From assembly GCA_036499395.1 (NCBI GenBank), contig DASYDW010000019.1, positions 1 to 64,000 on the forward strand: a stretch of DNA of 64,000 nt. The letters run 5' to 3'. How positions within the stretch are numbered: position 1 is the first letter of the stretch; each line of letters starts with the position of its first letter. This DNA is from Pirellulales bacterium (GTDB lineage: Bacteria > Planctomycetota > Planctomycetia > Pirellulales > JACPPG01). A model generated the notes under the pieces. It was given only the letters and a program-made list of their open reading frames with translations, was not told the origin of the DNA and made no database searches. Of the stretch, positions 42,525 through 51,246 are shown one piece after another. A program made the position numbers and the translations under genes.

Positions 42525-43595
42525 ATGACCACCATCGAAGAGCCTCCTGCAAAGACCGCGGCTTCTTCCGAGCCGTCGCCGTCGGTTTTGCGCCCGATTG
42601 CTCGCATGATCTTGTTGCCTGCGCTGGGGGCACTACTGGGATTCGTGCTGCTCGAGAAAGTCCTGTTGCCGATCATCGGGGTGGGCAGCGTCGAGCGGAT
42701 CGTGCAACTTGGCCAGCATCTGGACGAACCACTGAGCCCGGCCCCGACCGTGGCCTTGCTCGGCAATTCGATCACGCGTGAAGGGATTGATACGCGCTTG
42801 CTGGCCGAAAGTGCGCCGGCCGGCTGGCACGCCCAGAATCTTGCCATCAGTGGCTGCTCGATCAACGAAATGCGCGTGCAACTTCCAAAGGTGCTCGCGG
42901 CGCGCCCGGCGGCCGTTGCCATCGGCCTGCGTCCCGAAGACCTGGGCCGGACTGATGACATGGACCTGGATAAGGCGTTTGCCTATGCCAAGGGGGGCTT
43001 CGTTACTGCCTGGCCCATGGACTGGACTCGCGCCGATTTCCCCGGCATCAGCGTCGAGGCATACGAGGCACTCCGCTCGACGCCGCTCGCCCAGGACATG
43101 CACTTTCGCACCGCTCTTTTGAACATGATCAATCAAGAGGTGCGGCTGCGGTTCCGCCGTGGCTTGCGTCGCGTGGCGCCGGACAACTGGACCGATCCCT
43201 ACGAGATGGCCTTCAACGTGCGCGACAACCGTCTCGAACGGCACCTGGAGTCCACGCTGCACGATATGCGTGAATTGCTCAAGGAGGAACGCACGGGCGC
43301 CACATTAATCGAAAAGATGGCCACCGAGATTCACGAAGCCGGCGCCATACCAATTCTGATCATTCTCCCCATGCATCCCGCGTTTGGGGACGACATGCTG
43401 CAGCCGGTCACCGACCTACGTGCTCTCACGGCACGCCTGGCCAGCGAACGATCAGGACTGGTGGTCGATGCCTTGGACGTATTGTCGGCCAACGAATTCG
43501 CCGACGCGCTCCATCCCAACGCCGAGGGGCGCGAGGTCTACAGCCGGTTTGTCGGCCACGCCCTCGAGCCGTTAGCCACAACTTCGAAGAAATAG
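42525..43595 (+). CDS. Membrane-anchored SGNH/GDSL hydrolase-like protein
   Basis: Protein of 356 aa from ATG 42525 with one N-terminal membrane helix (~30-52) and a periplasmic SGNH domain. Ser82 in LLGNSITREG is the likely nucleophile, with Asp327 and His330 in DALHP completing the DxxH motif near the C-terminus. It lies 13 nt before an AlgI-like MBOAT gene; such pairs (AlgI with AlgJ/AlgX, PatA with PatB) O-acetylate exported polysaccharides, the SGNH partner transferring or removing acetyl groups. Confidence 0.83.
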   Translation: MTTIEEPPAKTAASSEPSPSVLRPIARMILLPALGALLGFVLLEKVLLPIIGVGSVERIVQLGQHLDEPLSPAPTVALLGNSITREGIDTRLLAESAPAGWHAQNLAISGCSINEMRVQLPKVLAARPAAVAIGLRPEDLGRTDDMDLDKAFAYAKGGFVTAWPMDWTRADFPGISVEAYEALRSTPLAQDMHFRTALLNMINQEVRLRFRRGLRRVAPDNWTDPYEMAFNVRDNRLERHLESTLHDMRELLKEERTGATLIEKMATEIHEAGAIPILIILPMHPAFGDDMLQPVTDLRALTARLASERSGLVVDALDVLSANEFADALHPNAEGREVYSRFVGHALEPLATTSKK

Positions 43596-43608
43596 GCCGC
43601 CCCCAGGC

Positions 43609-45273
43609 ATGCTCTTTCAGACCTACGAATTCCTGATCCTGATGCTGGTCGTGCTGGCTGGCATCGTCATCTTGCGCCAGGCCCGCGCGCAGCACTGGAT
43701 GCTGCTCGTGGCGAGCTATGTCTTCTATGCCTGGTGGGACGTGCGTTTTCTGATCCTGCTGCTGTTGACGTCGATGATCGACTTCTCGGCGGCATTGGGC
43801 ATTTATGGCGTTCAACTGAGCTGGCGTGAGCGAATCCGTCTGAGCGTCTTGCTCATCGTCGGAGCGTATTTAACACTGGGCCTGAATTGGCCGGCGGTGC
43901 AAGGCGGACAGACGCAGCTCACCGTGGCCGAGTTTTTCCAACCCGGCTGGGCCCACGCCCCGCAGGCGATCGCCGTGATCGCGGCTTTCGCTGTAATCGG
44001 ACCGATGGTTTATAGCCTGTACTTCAGGCTCTCGGAAAACGGACGCCGCAATGCCTTCCTCGCGACCAGCATGATCGCGAACCTGGTCATTCTGGGCTTC
44101 TTCAAATACTTCAACTTCTTCAGCGACAACCTAGTCGGACTGGGCCATATCCTGGGTTTCAACTGGACCCCGCCAGCCCTGGATGTCGCTTTGCCCGTGG
44201 GCATCAGCTTCTACACCTTCGTCACGATGAGCTACGGCATCGACGCCTATCGTGGTGACATCGTGCCCGAGCGATCGTTTCTGCGCATGGCGCTCTTCGT
44301 CTCGTACTTTCCGCACCTGGTGGCCGGCCCGATTATCCGGCCCGAACAATTGCTGCCCACGTTGCATGAGCCGTGGAAACTGTCCCCCGAGCGACTGTTG
44401 AGCGGTTTTCACCTAACGGCCGTCGGGATGGTCAAGAAGGTGCTGATCGCCGATTCGATCGCACCTCTGGTCGAAGTGATCCTGGGGCACCCCGCGGGGC
44501 AACCGAGCTTGCTCATCTGGATCGGCACGGCGCTGTTTGCCGTGCAGATTTATTGCGACTTCTCCGGCTATACCGATGTGGCCCGCGGCGTCAGTCGCAT
44601 GGTCGGCGTCGAGTTGCCGCTGAACTTCAATTTCCCGTACTTCAGCACGTCGATCATCGAATTCTGGCGCCGCTGGCACATCAGCCTGTCGAGCTGGCTG
44701 CGCGACTATCTTTACATCCCGCTCGGGGGCGGTCGGGCCAGCTTGCCGCGAATCTATTTCAATCTGCTCACGACAATGGTGCTTGGCGGATTGTGGCACG
44801 GGGCCAGTTGGAACTTTGTCATGTGGGGCACCTATCAGGGGCTGCTGTTGTGCATCAATCGGTTCTTTAACGAATACAAGGCAACGAGCGCCAAGCTCAC
44901 CGCGCTATTCGAACGCCCCGGCATGAAGGTCGTATGCTGGGTCGTGACCATGTACTTCGTGCTGTTGGGCTGGCTGATCTTTCGCGTCACCAACTTGCAC
45001 GATTTGCTGTATGCGATGCGGGCGTTTGTGCTCTTTGATGGGCAAATGAATCTGACCAGCCTGGGACTCGGGCTTGGCACGCCCGTTATCGCGCTATTGG
45101 CGTTCTTGGTTTTCGTCGTGTTGCACACGTCGAGCTATTTCGCCATCCGCTGGTCAGAATTGCTCGACCGGCTGCCCAGCCCCGCTCTCACCGCGGCCTA
45201 CGTGCTGCTGGGGCTGCTGTTCTTCATCGCGTGGCCATCGCAGAACGCGCCGTTCATCTACTTCCAGTTCTAA
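43609..45273 (+). CDS. MBOAT O-acyltransferase, AlgI-like
   Basis: Integral-membrane O-acyltransferase of 554 aa with about 12 hydrophobic helices. The DltB/AlgI signature is clear: FSGYTDVARG, EFWRRWHISLSSWLRDYLYI, GGG and LGGLWHGASWNFVMWG with catalytic His397. It passes acyl groups from cytoplasmic acyl-CoA through the membrane to the polysaccharide, probably with the SGNH partner just upstream. Last gene of the + strand block; the next genes are convergent. Confidence 0.93.
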   Translation: MLFQTYEFLILMLVVLAGIVILRQARAQHWMLLVASYVFYAWWDVRFLILLLLTSMIDFSAALGIYGVQLSWRERIRLSVLLIVGAYLTLGLNWPAVQGGQTQLTVAEFFQPGWAHAPQAIAVIAAFAVIGPMVYSLYFRLSENGRRNAFLATSMIANLVILGFFKYFNFFSDNLVGLGHILGFNWTPPALDVALPVGISFYTFVTMSYGIDAYRGDIVPERSFLRMALFVSYFPHLVAGPIIRPEQLLPTLHEPWKLSPERLLSGFHLTAVGMVKKVLIADSIAPLVEVILGHPAGQPSLLIWIGTALFAVQIYCDFSGYTDVARGVSRMVGVELPLNFNFPYFSTSIIEFWRRWHISLSSWLRDYLYIPLGGGRASLPRIYFNLLTTMVLGGLWHGASWNFVMWGTYQGLLLCINRFFNEYKATSAKLTALFERPGMKVVCWVVTMYFVLLGWLIFRVTNLHDLLYAMRAFVLFDGQMNLTSLGLGLGTPVIALLAFLVFVVLHTSSYFAIRWSELLDRLPSPALTAAYVLLGLLFFIAWPSQNAPFIYFQF

Positions 45274-45375
45274 ACGAACGGGAAGCTTCTAAACCGCGCA
45301 CCTCTTCGCGCGCATTGCCATAGCTCGATGCAAACGAACAGCCGGCGCGATCGCGCTCAGTTTCGCGTTTGAGCG

Positions 45376-46335
45376 CTACGTCGAGCCGACGGGATCGAGC
45401 TTCTCCGCCGCTTGCGGCCGGCGGGCAACGATCGCCATTCCGCGTGCGGGCGTACGACGAATGTCGACCAGCCCCGACTCGGTCATGGCGCGGCGAACGT
45501 CCGGTTCGCGCTGCCACTGGTCGTACATCGGCCCGTACCAATCGAATGTATCCATGACGCTGTATTCCCATTGGCGTCGCAGGTTACCTCGCCCGCGAAC
45601 ATGGCGCGTCGCGTAGGGCAGGAAGACGCTCAAGCGCTCGCCGAAGCGTCCCATCCAGGAAAGGATCCAGCCGATGGGAAAGAACAATGTCGTAAGCATG
45701 CGCGACATCAGCAGCTTGCTTTTGTTCGACAACCGCGGCACGCCCAACTGCCGGATAATTACGCGTGGAATGACCGGCTTGAATAGTCCGTACAAGCCAC
45801 CGTCCTCGTAGATCCAGGTCGCCAGCGAACCGCCCGGTTTGAGAAACTGCGATAAGTGCCGGATGCCGCCCAGCGGATCGGGCGTATGCTGAAGGACTCC
45901 CAGCGAATAGATGCCGTCGAAGACGCCCGGCTTGAAAGGGAGATCGAGTAGACTCGCCTTGAGCAGCAAATAGTTCTCGGGCGGAAATCGCGAGATCGTC
46001 TTCTTGCAGGCGTAGATCGCCTCCGAGATGTCGATCGCCACCACACGGGCGCCCGCTTCGAGGGCGATCTCGGTGAATCGTCCGGCGCCGCAGCCCGCGT
46101 CGAGTAAGACCTTTCCCTTCAGGTCGCTTTTTTTCCAACCGGTCTCGGCATAGAAGCGATCGTTTGATTCGGTATCGCCGGAGACCGAATCAATCTGCAT
46201 TTCGCGAAACTGGTTCCACTGCTGGCCGAAATTGTCGCAATAATCCTCGTCGTCCGGCACGTACACCAACACGCCATCCTTGCGCGAAACAGGGGCTTTT
46301 GCAAGCACGCTCTCCAGCGAATCAACCTCACTCAT
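45376..46335 (-). CDS. Class I SAM-dependent methyltransferase
   Basis: Protein of 319 aa. Motif I is VLLDAGCGAGRFTEIALEAG (~77-96), followed by VVAIDIS and GVLQHTPDP, a UbiE/COQ5-like Methyltransf_11 domain in the first ~200 residues. The C-terminal third (LLMSRMLTTLFFPIGWILSW) is hydrophobic, suggesting membrane association or a long helical cap. Shares the minus strand with asnB, which lies 152 nt upstream with an AT-rich promoter-like region between. Target unknown; a sugar or lipid acceptor is likely. Confidence 0.85.
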   Translation of the reverse strand: MSEVDSLESVLAKAPVSRKDGVLVYVPDDEDYCDNFGQQWNQFREMQIDSVSGDTESNDRFYAETGWKKSDLKGKVLLDAGCGAGRFTEIALEAGARVVAIDISEAIYACKKTISRFPPENYLLLKASLLDLPFKPGVFDGIYSLGVLQHTPDPLGGIRHLSQFLKPGGSLATWIYEDGGLYGLFKPVIPRVIIRQLGVPRLSNKSKLLMSRMLTTLFFPIGWILSWMGRFGERLSVFLPYATRHVRGRGNLRRQWEYSVMDTFDWYGPMYDQWQREPDVRRAMTESGLVDIRRTPARGMAIVARRPQAAEKLDPVGST

Positions 46336-46400
46336 GGACCGGCCCCCCCGAGGACAATTTCAACGTTATCCAGCAACCAAATCTAATCAAATAATCAAGA

Positions 46401-46429
46401 ATTATACTTTGCATTGATACGGATGCTAT
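46401..46429 (-). promoter_or_regulatory. Candidate promoter of the methyltransferase gene
   Basis: On the minus strand a perfect TATAAT -10 (46406-46401) follows a 17-nt spacer and ATAGCA (46429-46424), which matches the -35 consensus at 3 of 6. The surrounding 46370-46425 is distinctly AT-rich. The 5' leader would be about 60 nt. Confidence 0.45.
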
Positions 46430-46487
46430 CACGCGGCGTTACATGTTCGTAAGCTGAAATCCGATCTTCGGTTCCGTGACTGCCATC

Positions 46488-48377
46488 TCAGCCGACGGCA
46501 ACTGGTGCGTCGATAAATTCGCGCATCCACAGTTCGAGCATGAAGAGGGCCCACAGCGAATAAACGTGATCCGCCTGGCCGTTGAGATGTTCGTTCAACA
46601 GGCGCTGCACGCCGGCCGGCTTGAAGTAGCCGCGTCGGCGCACCGTTTCCTCGTTGAGCGTGTCACAAAGTTGCTCACGCAGCTCGTTGCGAAACCAGTC
46701 ACGTAAGGGGGGCGTGAAACCCATCTTCGGACGATCGACCAGATTCGCGGGCAAATAGCGATAGAGCAGCTTCCGCAGCAAATACTTCTTCTGGCCGCCG
46801 CGCACCTTCATCGACAGTGGCAGCCCAACGGCCATTTCCCACAGATGCTTGTCTAATAGCGGAGCGCGTGCTTCGAGCGAGAATCCCATCGTGGCCCGAT
46901 CCACTTTGACCAAGATGCCATCGATCATCGGATGCGTGGCGTCGTAGACCATCGCTCCCGCTGTGGCCGGTACGCCGGGCAAACCGCGGATGAAGCGCGC
47001 CACGGCTTCCTCAGGTGCCTCGCCGATTTTGTCTTCGGGGATGAGCGTCCCCAGGCCGGCATACCGCCCCAGGTTCGCGAACGAGCCGAAGAATGTCGCT
47101 GCATCGGGCGCGGCCGAGAGACGAGCGAACCGCCGCATTCGCTCGCGCGGCAGCCACCGATGCATGCCTGATATCGCCCGCCGCATGCCGTGCCCGGCGA
47201 AGCGGGCGTAATGTTCGAAAAAGTGCGTCGCCAGGTAGCGCTCGTAACCGCCGAATAATTCGTCGCCGCCGTCCCCGCTCAAGACCACCGTGACGTCGCG
47301 TCGTGCCAAGCGCGAAATGGCCATGGTCGGCAGCAGCGAAAAGTCGACGATCGGCTCGTCATAATGGCGGATAACATCCGGCACGAAGGCCAACAGGTCG
47401 CTGGCCGACATGTGCTCGACCGTATTCTCCACGCCCAGATGTTGTGCCACCCGCTGGGCGAATTTGCTTTCGTCGAATTCCGAGCTGGTGAAACCAATCG
47501 TGAAGGTCCGCACCCGGTCGCTGGCCACCTCGCGCATTAGCGCCACGACCAGGCTGGAATCGATCCCGCCCGATAAAAACGCACCCAGTGGCACGTCCGA
47601 GACCAGCCGCTTGCGCACTGCCAAGCGTAGCGCGGCGTCAAGCTGATCGAGTAAGTCCTCTTCACTGCGAAATTTCGGCGCCGGCCGGCAAGCGATTTCG
47701 GCGAGGTCCCAAAAGGCAACATCCTGCTCGATCCCCTCGCGCCCTACGACGAGGTAATGCCCTGGCCGCACCTTGTACGTGTTCGCCATTAGGCTGCGAG
47801 GCGCGTGCAGGTAGCCGATCTTGATGTATTCATAGATCGACGATTCGTCGATCTCGCGCGGCACGTCGGGCCACGCCGACACGCAACGCAGCGTCGATCC
47901 AAAGACGAGCAACTTGCCGGGACGATGGTAATAAAACAGCGGCTTTTTGCCGTGCGGATCGCGCGCCAGCACCATGCGCTGGCGCCGCACGTCCCACACC
48001 GCGATGGCAAACATTCCGTCGAAGCGCGCGAAGCAGGCTTCCTGCCATTCTTCGTACGCGTGGACGATCACTTCGCTGTCGGTCTCGCTGCGAAACTTAT
48101 GGCCGGCCGCGATCAGCTCGGCGCGCAGTTCCTGGAAGTTGTAGATCTCGCCGTTGTAGGTGACCCACACGTCCTCGGCTTCGCCCGTCATCGGCATGCG
48201 GCCGTTGGGCGATAAGTCGATAATGGCCAAGCGCCGCTGGGCGAGGGCGACGTTGTTCTTGATCCACGTGCCGGCGTCATCCGGACCGCGGTTCATGAGT
48301 GTGTCGCGAGAACGCTGCACGGCCAACTCGTCGACCGGACGACCGTCAGGACACCAGACCCCAAAAATGCCGCACAA
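46488..48377 (-). CDS. asnB: Asparagine synthase (glutamine-hydrolysing)
   Basis: Class II amidotransferase of 629 aa. TTG 48377 is the real start: the next codon is TGC, giving the N-terminal nucleophile Cys2 (MCGIFGVWCPDG) that maturation exposes, and GGAGG lies 7 nt upstream. Glutaminase domain ~2-205 (NRGPDDAG, YNGEIYN), synthetase domain with the PPi-loop SGGIDSS at 269-275 and LSGDGGDELFGGYERY. AsnB paralogs are frequent in EPS and O-antigen loci, where they may amidate a uronic acid rather than make asparagine. Confidence 0.93.
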   Translation of the reverse strand: MCGIFGVWCPDGRPVDELAVQRSRDTLMNRGPDDAGTWIKNNVALAQRRLAIIDLSPNGRMPMTGEAEDVWVTYNGEIYNFQELRAELIAAGHKFRSETDSEVIVHAYEEWQEACFARFDGMFAIAVWDVRRQRMVLARDPHGKKPLFYYHRPGKLLVFGSTLRCVSAWPDVPREIDESSIYEYIKIGYLHAPRSLMANTYKVRPGHYLVVGREGIEQDVAFWDLAEIACRPAPKFRSEEDLLDQLDAALRLAVRKRLVSDVPLGAFLSGGIDSSLVVALMREVASDRVRTFTIGFTSSEFDESKFAQRVAQHLGVENTVEHMSASDLLAFVPDVIRHYDEPIVDFSLLPTMAISRLARRDVTVVLSGDGGDELFGGYERYLATHFFEHYARFAGHGMRRAISGMHRWLPRERMRRFARLSAAPDAATFFGSFANLGRYAGLGTLIPEDKIGEAPEEAVARFIRGLPGVPATAGAMVYDATHPMIDGILVKVDRATMGFSLEARAPLLDKHLWEMAVGLPLSMKVRGGQKKYLLRKLLYRYLPANLVDRPKMGFTPPLRDWFRNELREQLCDTLNEETVRRRGYFKPAGVQRLLNEHLNGQADHVYSLWALFMLELWMREFIDAPVAVG

Positions 48378-48684
48378 ACGACCGCCTCCGATGCCTTGCC
48401 TGGGGAATTCGTTCGCGCACGGGAAGTGCGGCAAGAAAATGAATTCAACGTGTCTAGACTATCAGAATCTTAGGTCGACAACGGGTCAAGCGACGGCCAG
48501 CAGGCAGCCCATCGAGCCACGCTTAGACCGCTTCACGGAATTCTAACTCGCCACTGCCGGACAGGGCTGAGGATGGAAAGCCCAGCCGGGTCGTAGTATT
48601 CTAGATGGACCCCTGAATTCGCCCGCCTGGCCCTGGCGCGGCGAATCGGCACGTCTCGATGGACCAAGGTTGCGCGCGTCTCTA
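48378..48684. other. Intergenic region between divergent genes
   Basis: About 307 bases between asnB (minus) and the propeller gene (plus). Apart from the asnB ribosome binding site, I see only a weak minus-strand promoter-like pair (TTGTCG near 48484 with TCTAGA 17 nt on), and nothing else. Confidence 0.4.
48385..48389 (-). promoter_or_regulatory. Ribosome binding site GGAGG deciding the TTG start of asnB
   Basis: On the minus strand GGAGG is 7 nt before TTG 48377. Together with the need for Cys at position 2, it fixes the start of asnB. Confidence 0.75.
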
Positions 48685-49746
48685 ATGGAACTACGTCTGG
48701 AGCAATTTCCCGGGGCCGAGATCGCGCACTACGCCTCAAAAGACGTGATCGTCACGACATTCGCGCAGCACATCCGCGTACGTCACCAGGGACAGACCCA
48801 AACCTTTACCTTGCCGGTCAGTTCTTGGGAACGCCCACTGCTGCCGTTCCGGCTGTTGCGCCGTGGCGCGCGGCTGGATAAATGCAACGTCGTGCCGCGT
48901 TTCCAAGATGGCAGGCTAGTGGCGCTGGTGGCCATCCGCCACGGACATGTCTATCGGATCGAATACCCGTCGGGCGACATGACCGAAACGCTACGATTAA
49001 AGCGCTGCCGGGTTACGCTGCACCAATCGATCTGTGAAACGCCCGACGGCGACCTGTATTTCGGCGAGTACGGCGCCAATAAGGATCGGCAGTCGGTGCC
49101 CCTCTATCGCAGCCGCGACGACGGTCGATCCTGGGAAATGATTTACGAATTCCCGGCCGGATCGATCAAGCACATCCATGGCTGCTTTTGGGACCCTTAC
49201 GAAGAGCGAGTCTGGGTCTGCACGGGGGATTTCGAGAACGAAAACGTCGTCATGTCGGCCGACAAGGATTTCAAATCGGTTGAAAAATACGGCGACGGCA
49301 GCCAGTGCTGGCGGACGTGTGCTCCGATCTTCTTGCCGGATGCCGTGGTGTGGGGCATGGATTCGCAACTGGAAACCTCGCATTGCTGCCGTTTCGACCG
49401 CAAGACGAAGACTCTGGAAAAGCTGCAGCCCTTCCCGGGGCCGATTTGGTACGTCAAGCAGACGACCGACGGATGGTATGTGACCGCTTCGTCGAATGAG
49501 ATCGGCGTGGGCGTGCTCGACGATTGTGCCCACATCTTCGCCTCGCGTGACGCGTTGGATTGGAAGCCGGTATACAAATCGCGCAAGGACCGCTGGTCCA
49601 AGCGATGGTTGAAGTTCGGCGTCTTCGGATTCGCCGATGGTCCTCAAAGCAGCCAGGATTTCTGGATGTTCGCCGAAGCACTCGTGGGTTTGGACGGCCG
49701 CACGTTTCGCTGTGCGCTCGTGCCTGACGGAACGGTGACGCCATGA
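48685..49746 (+). CDS. Asp-box (BNR) beta-propeller protein, sialidase-fold-like
   Basis: Protein of 353 aa from ATG 48685 (TTG 48670 possible), no signal peptide. An Asp-box is clear at 143-150 (SRDDGRSW), and degenerate repeats occur near MSADKDFKSVEKY and ASRDALDWKPVY, so a six-bladed propeller is likely. Catalytic Arg-triad and the nucleophilic Tyr of true sialidases were not identified. It is coupled to the next gene by a 4-nt overlap (ATGA). In a nonulosonate-bearing locus a glycan-binding or glycan-editing role is attractive but unproven. Confidence 0.7.
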   Translation: MELRLEQFPGAEIAHYASKDVIVTTFAQHIRVRHQGQTQTFTLPVSSWERPLLPFRLLRRGARLDKCNVVPRFQDGRLVALVAIRHGHVYRIEYPSGDMTETLRLKRCRVTLHQSICETPDGDLYFGEYGANKDRQSVPLYRSRDDGRSWEMIYEFPAGSIKHIHGCFWDPYEERVWVCTGDFENENVVMSADKDFKSVEKYGDGSQCWRTCAPIFLPDAVVWGMDSQLETSHCCRFDRKTKTLEKLQPFPGPIWYVKQTTDGWYVTASSNEIGVGVLDDCAHIFASRDALDWKPVYKSRKDRWSKRWLKFGVFGFADGPQSSQDFWMFAEALVGLDGRTFRCALVPDGTVTP

Positions 49747-51191
49747 TGGACCAGGAGATCCGCTCGCTGCGCACCGCCTGGGATAAATGGACCGGGATCG
49801 ATCCGCTTCCCGATCTGAGCGCCGCGGCGCGACAGCTCGCCCAGGCCGATTTTCCTGCACCGCCAGCCCCGCGCACGAGTGGCGATGAGTACAGGCGCGT
49901 GAAGCCGGCGCTGAAATCGCTCACGCTGCCGCTGTTGTCCGAGTTGCGATCCGCCCTGCGTCGTGGCGAAGTTAAGCACGAAATCGCCGCCTGGGCCCAA
50001 ACGTTGTTGACCGTCTGCGAAGTGCGCAAGACCACGATCCGAGAGCGGCTGGCCGAAGGCGGTCTTTCGGCTGAGCAGACTCAGCAAAAGCTCTTTCTGC
50101 TGGTCTTGTTCTTTCTGGAATACTTCCAGAAAAGCCAGGACGGTCGTTACGTGAACGTGGCTATCAAACTACTCGAGCAACCGTGGGCGCTGTCGGCCTC
50201 GGCTGCGATGAAAATGCTCGGTCAGCAGCAGGTGCCAGCGACGGCGCTGTTATCGCTCTCGGCCCGCGTGGCGACCGAACATGGCTTTGCCGAGATCTCG
50301 AGCGATGCCTATCACACCTCGATCTGCCTGAATCGCCCGGAATGCAATGCCGAGCATTCGGCGGCGCCGCGTCAGCTATCCAAGCCGGGCAAGCACGTCG
50401 TCATTTTTTGCCCCAACCGGTACGGCCTGTACACGCTAGCCGTGACGCAGCAACTGCTCGACGCCGGCGTCAAGATCGACGCGATCCTGGTGCGCAAGCT
50501 GCTGAATCCGATGCGGTTGGTAACTGAATTTCGCCGCGACGGGGTGCGCCTGCTAAAAAAGGCCTGGCGGAAGCTTGTCCTGCGCAAACATGCTTACAGC
50601 CCCAAAGAATACGAAACGCTGCCCGACCTTCTGGCCCGACTGAAAGTCACCGAAACCACGGTCGATGCGCTAGCCGCGAAAAACGGCATTCCCGCCGTTT
50701 ATTGCGCCAGCCTGAACGATCTGGTGGTCCATCAGACGCTCGACCAATATCGGCCTGATCTGGTCGTCTTCGCCGGCGGAGGAATCGTTGGCCCCGAAAC
50801 GCTCGCCCGGGCTGGCGCTGGCGTGGTGAACTGCCACATGGGAAAGTTGCCGCAATACCGCGGCATGGACGTGGTCGAATGGCCGCTGATCGAGAACCAT
50901 CAGGACGACATCGGCTTTACCGTCCATTTCATGGCCAAGGGGATCGACACCGGCGATATCCTGGGAATTTTCTCGGTCGATAATAGCCAGGCCGCGACGG
51001 TCTACGAATATCGCGAGAAATTCGAGAAGCTGATGGCCGTCGCCCTGGTCGATACCGTGGTCGCAGCGTTGAATAGCGATCTCGAACGGCGCAGCCAGGG
51101 GCTGGAGGATGGCAAGCAATACTTCATCGTTCATCCCCGCTTGTACCAAATGCTGAGGGATCGTTACGTACGCAACCTGAAGCGCGGCTGA
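49743..51191 (+). CDS. Formyltransferase-like protein with a long N-terminal extension
   Basis: Protein of 482 aa. Residues ~215-470 match the formyltransferase fold: VIFCPNRYGLYTLAVTQQ, PDLVVFAGGGIV, and the catalytic triad Asn363/His365 (VNCHMGKLPQYRG) with Asp402 (GIDTGDI), at nearly the same spacing as N106/H108/D144 of tRNA-Met formyltransferase. Such enzymes N-formylate amino sugars (VioF, WlaRD type) with 10-formyl-THF. The first ~210 residues are helix-rich with no recognised domain, which is unusual. Overlaps the propeller gene by 4 nt. Confidence 0.82.
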   Translation: MMDQEIRSLRTAWDKWTGIDPLPDLSAAARQLAQADFPAPPAPRTSGDEYRRVKPALKSLTLPLLSELRSALRRGEVKHEIAAWAQTLLTVCEVRKTTIRERLAEGGLSAEQTQQKLFLLVLFFLEYFQKSQDGRYVNVAIKLLEQPWALSASAAMKMLGQQQVPATALLSLSARVATEHGFAEISSDAYHTSICLNRPECNAEHSAAPRQLSKPGKHVVIFCPNRYGLYTLAVTQQLLDAGVKIDAILVRKLLNPMRLVTEFRRDGVRLLKKAWRKLVLRKHAYSPKEYETLPDLLARLKVTETTVDALAAKNGIPAVYCASLNDLVVHQTLDQYRPDLVVFAGGGIVGPETLARAGAGVVNCHMGKLPQYRGMDVVEWPLIENHQDDIGFTVHFMAKGIDTGDILGIFSVDNSQAATVYEYREKFEKLMAVALVDTVVAALNSDLERRSQGLEDGKQYFIVHPRLYQMLRDRYVRNLKRG

Positions 51192-51246
51192 CACCCAAGT
51201 CCGAAGCACCACGAAGCGCGCCGACCGGCGGCAAGAAGACACGACC

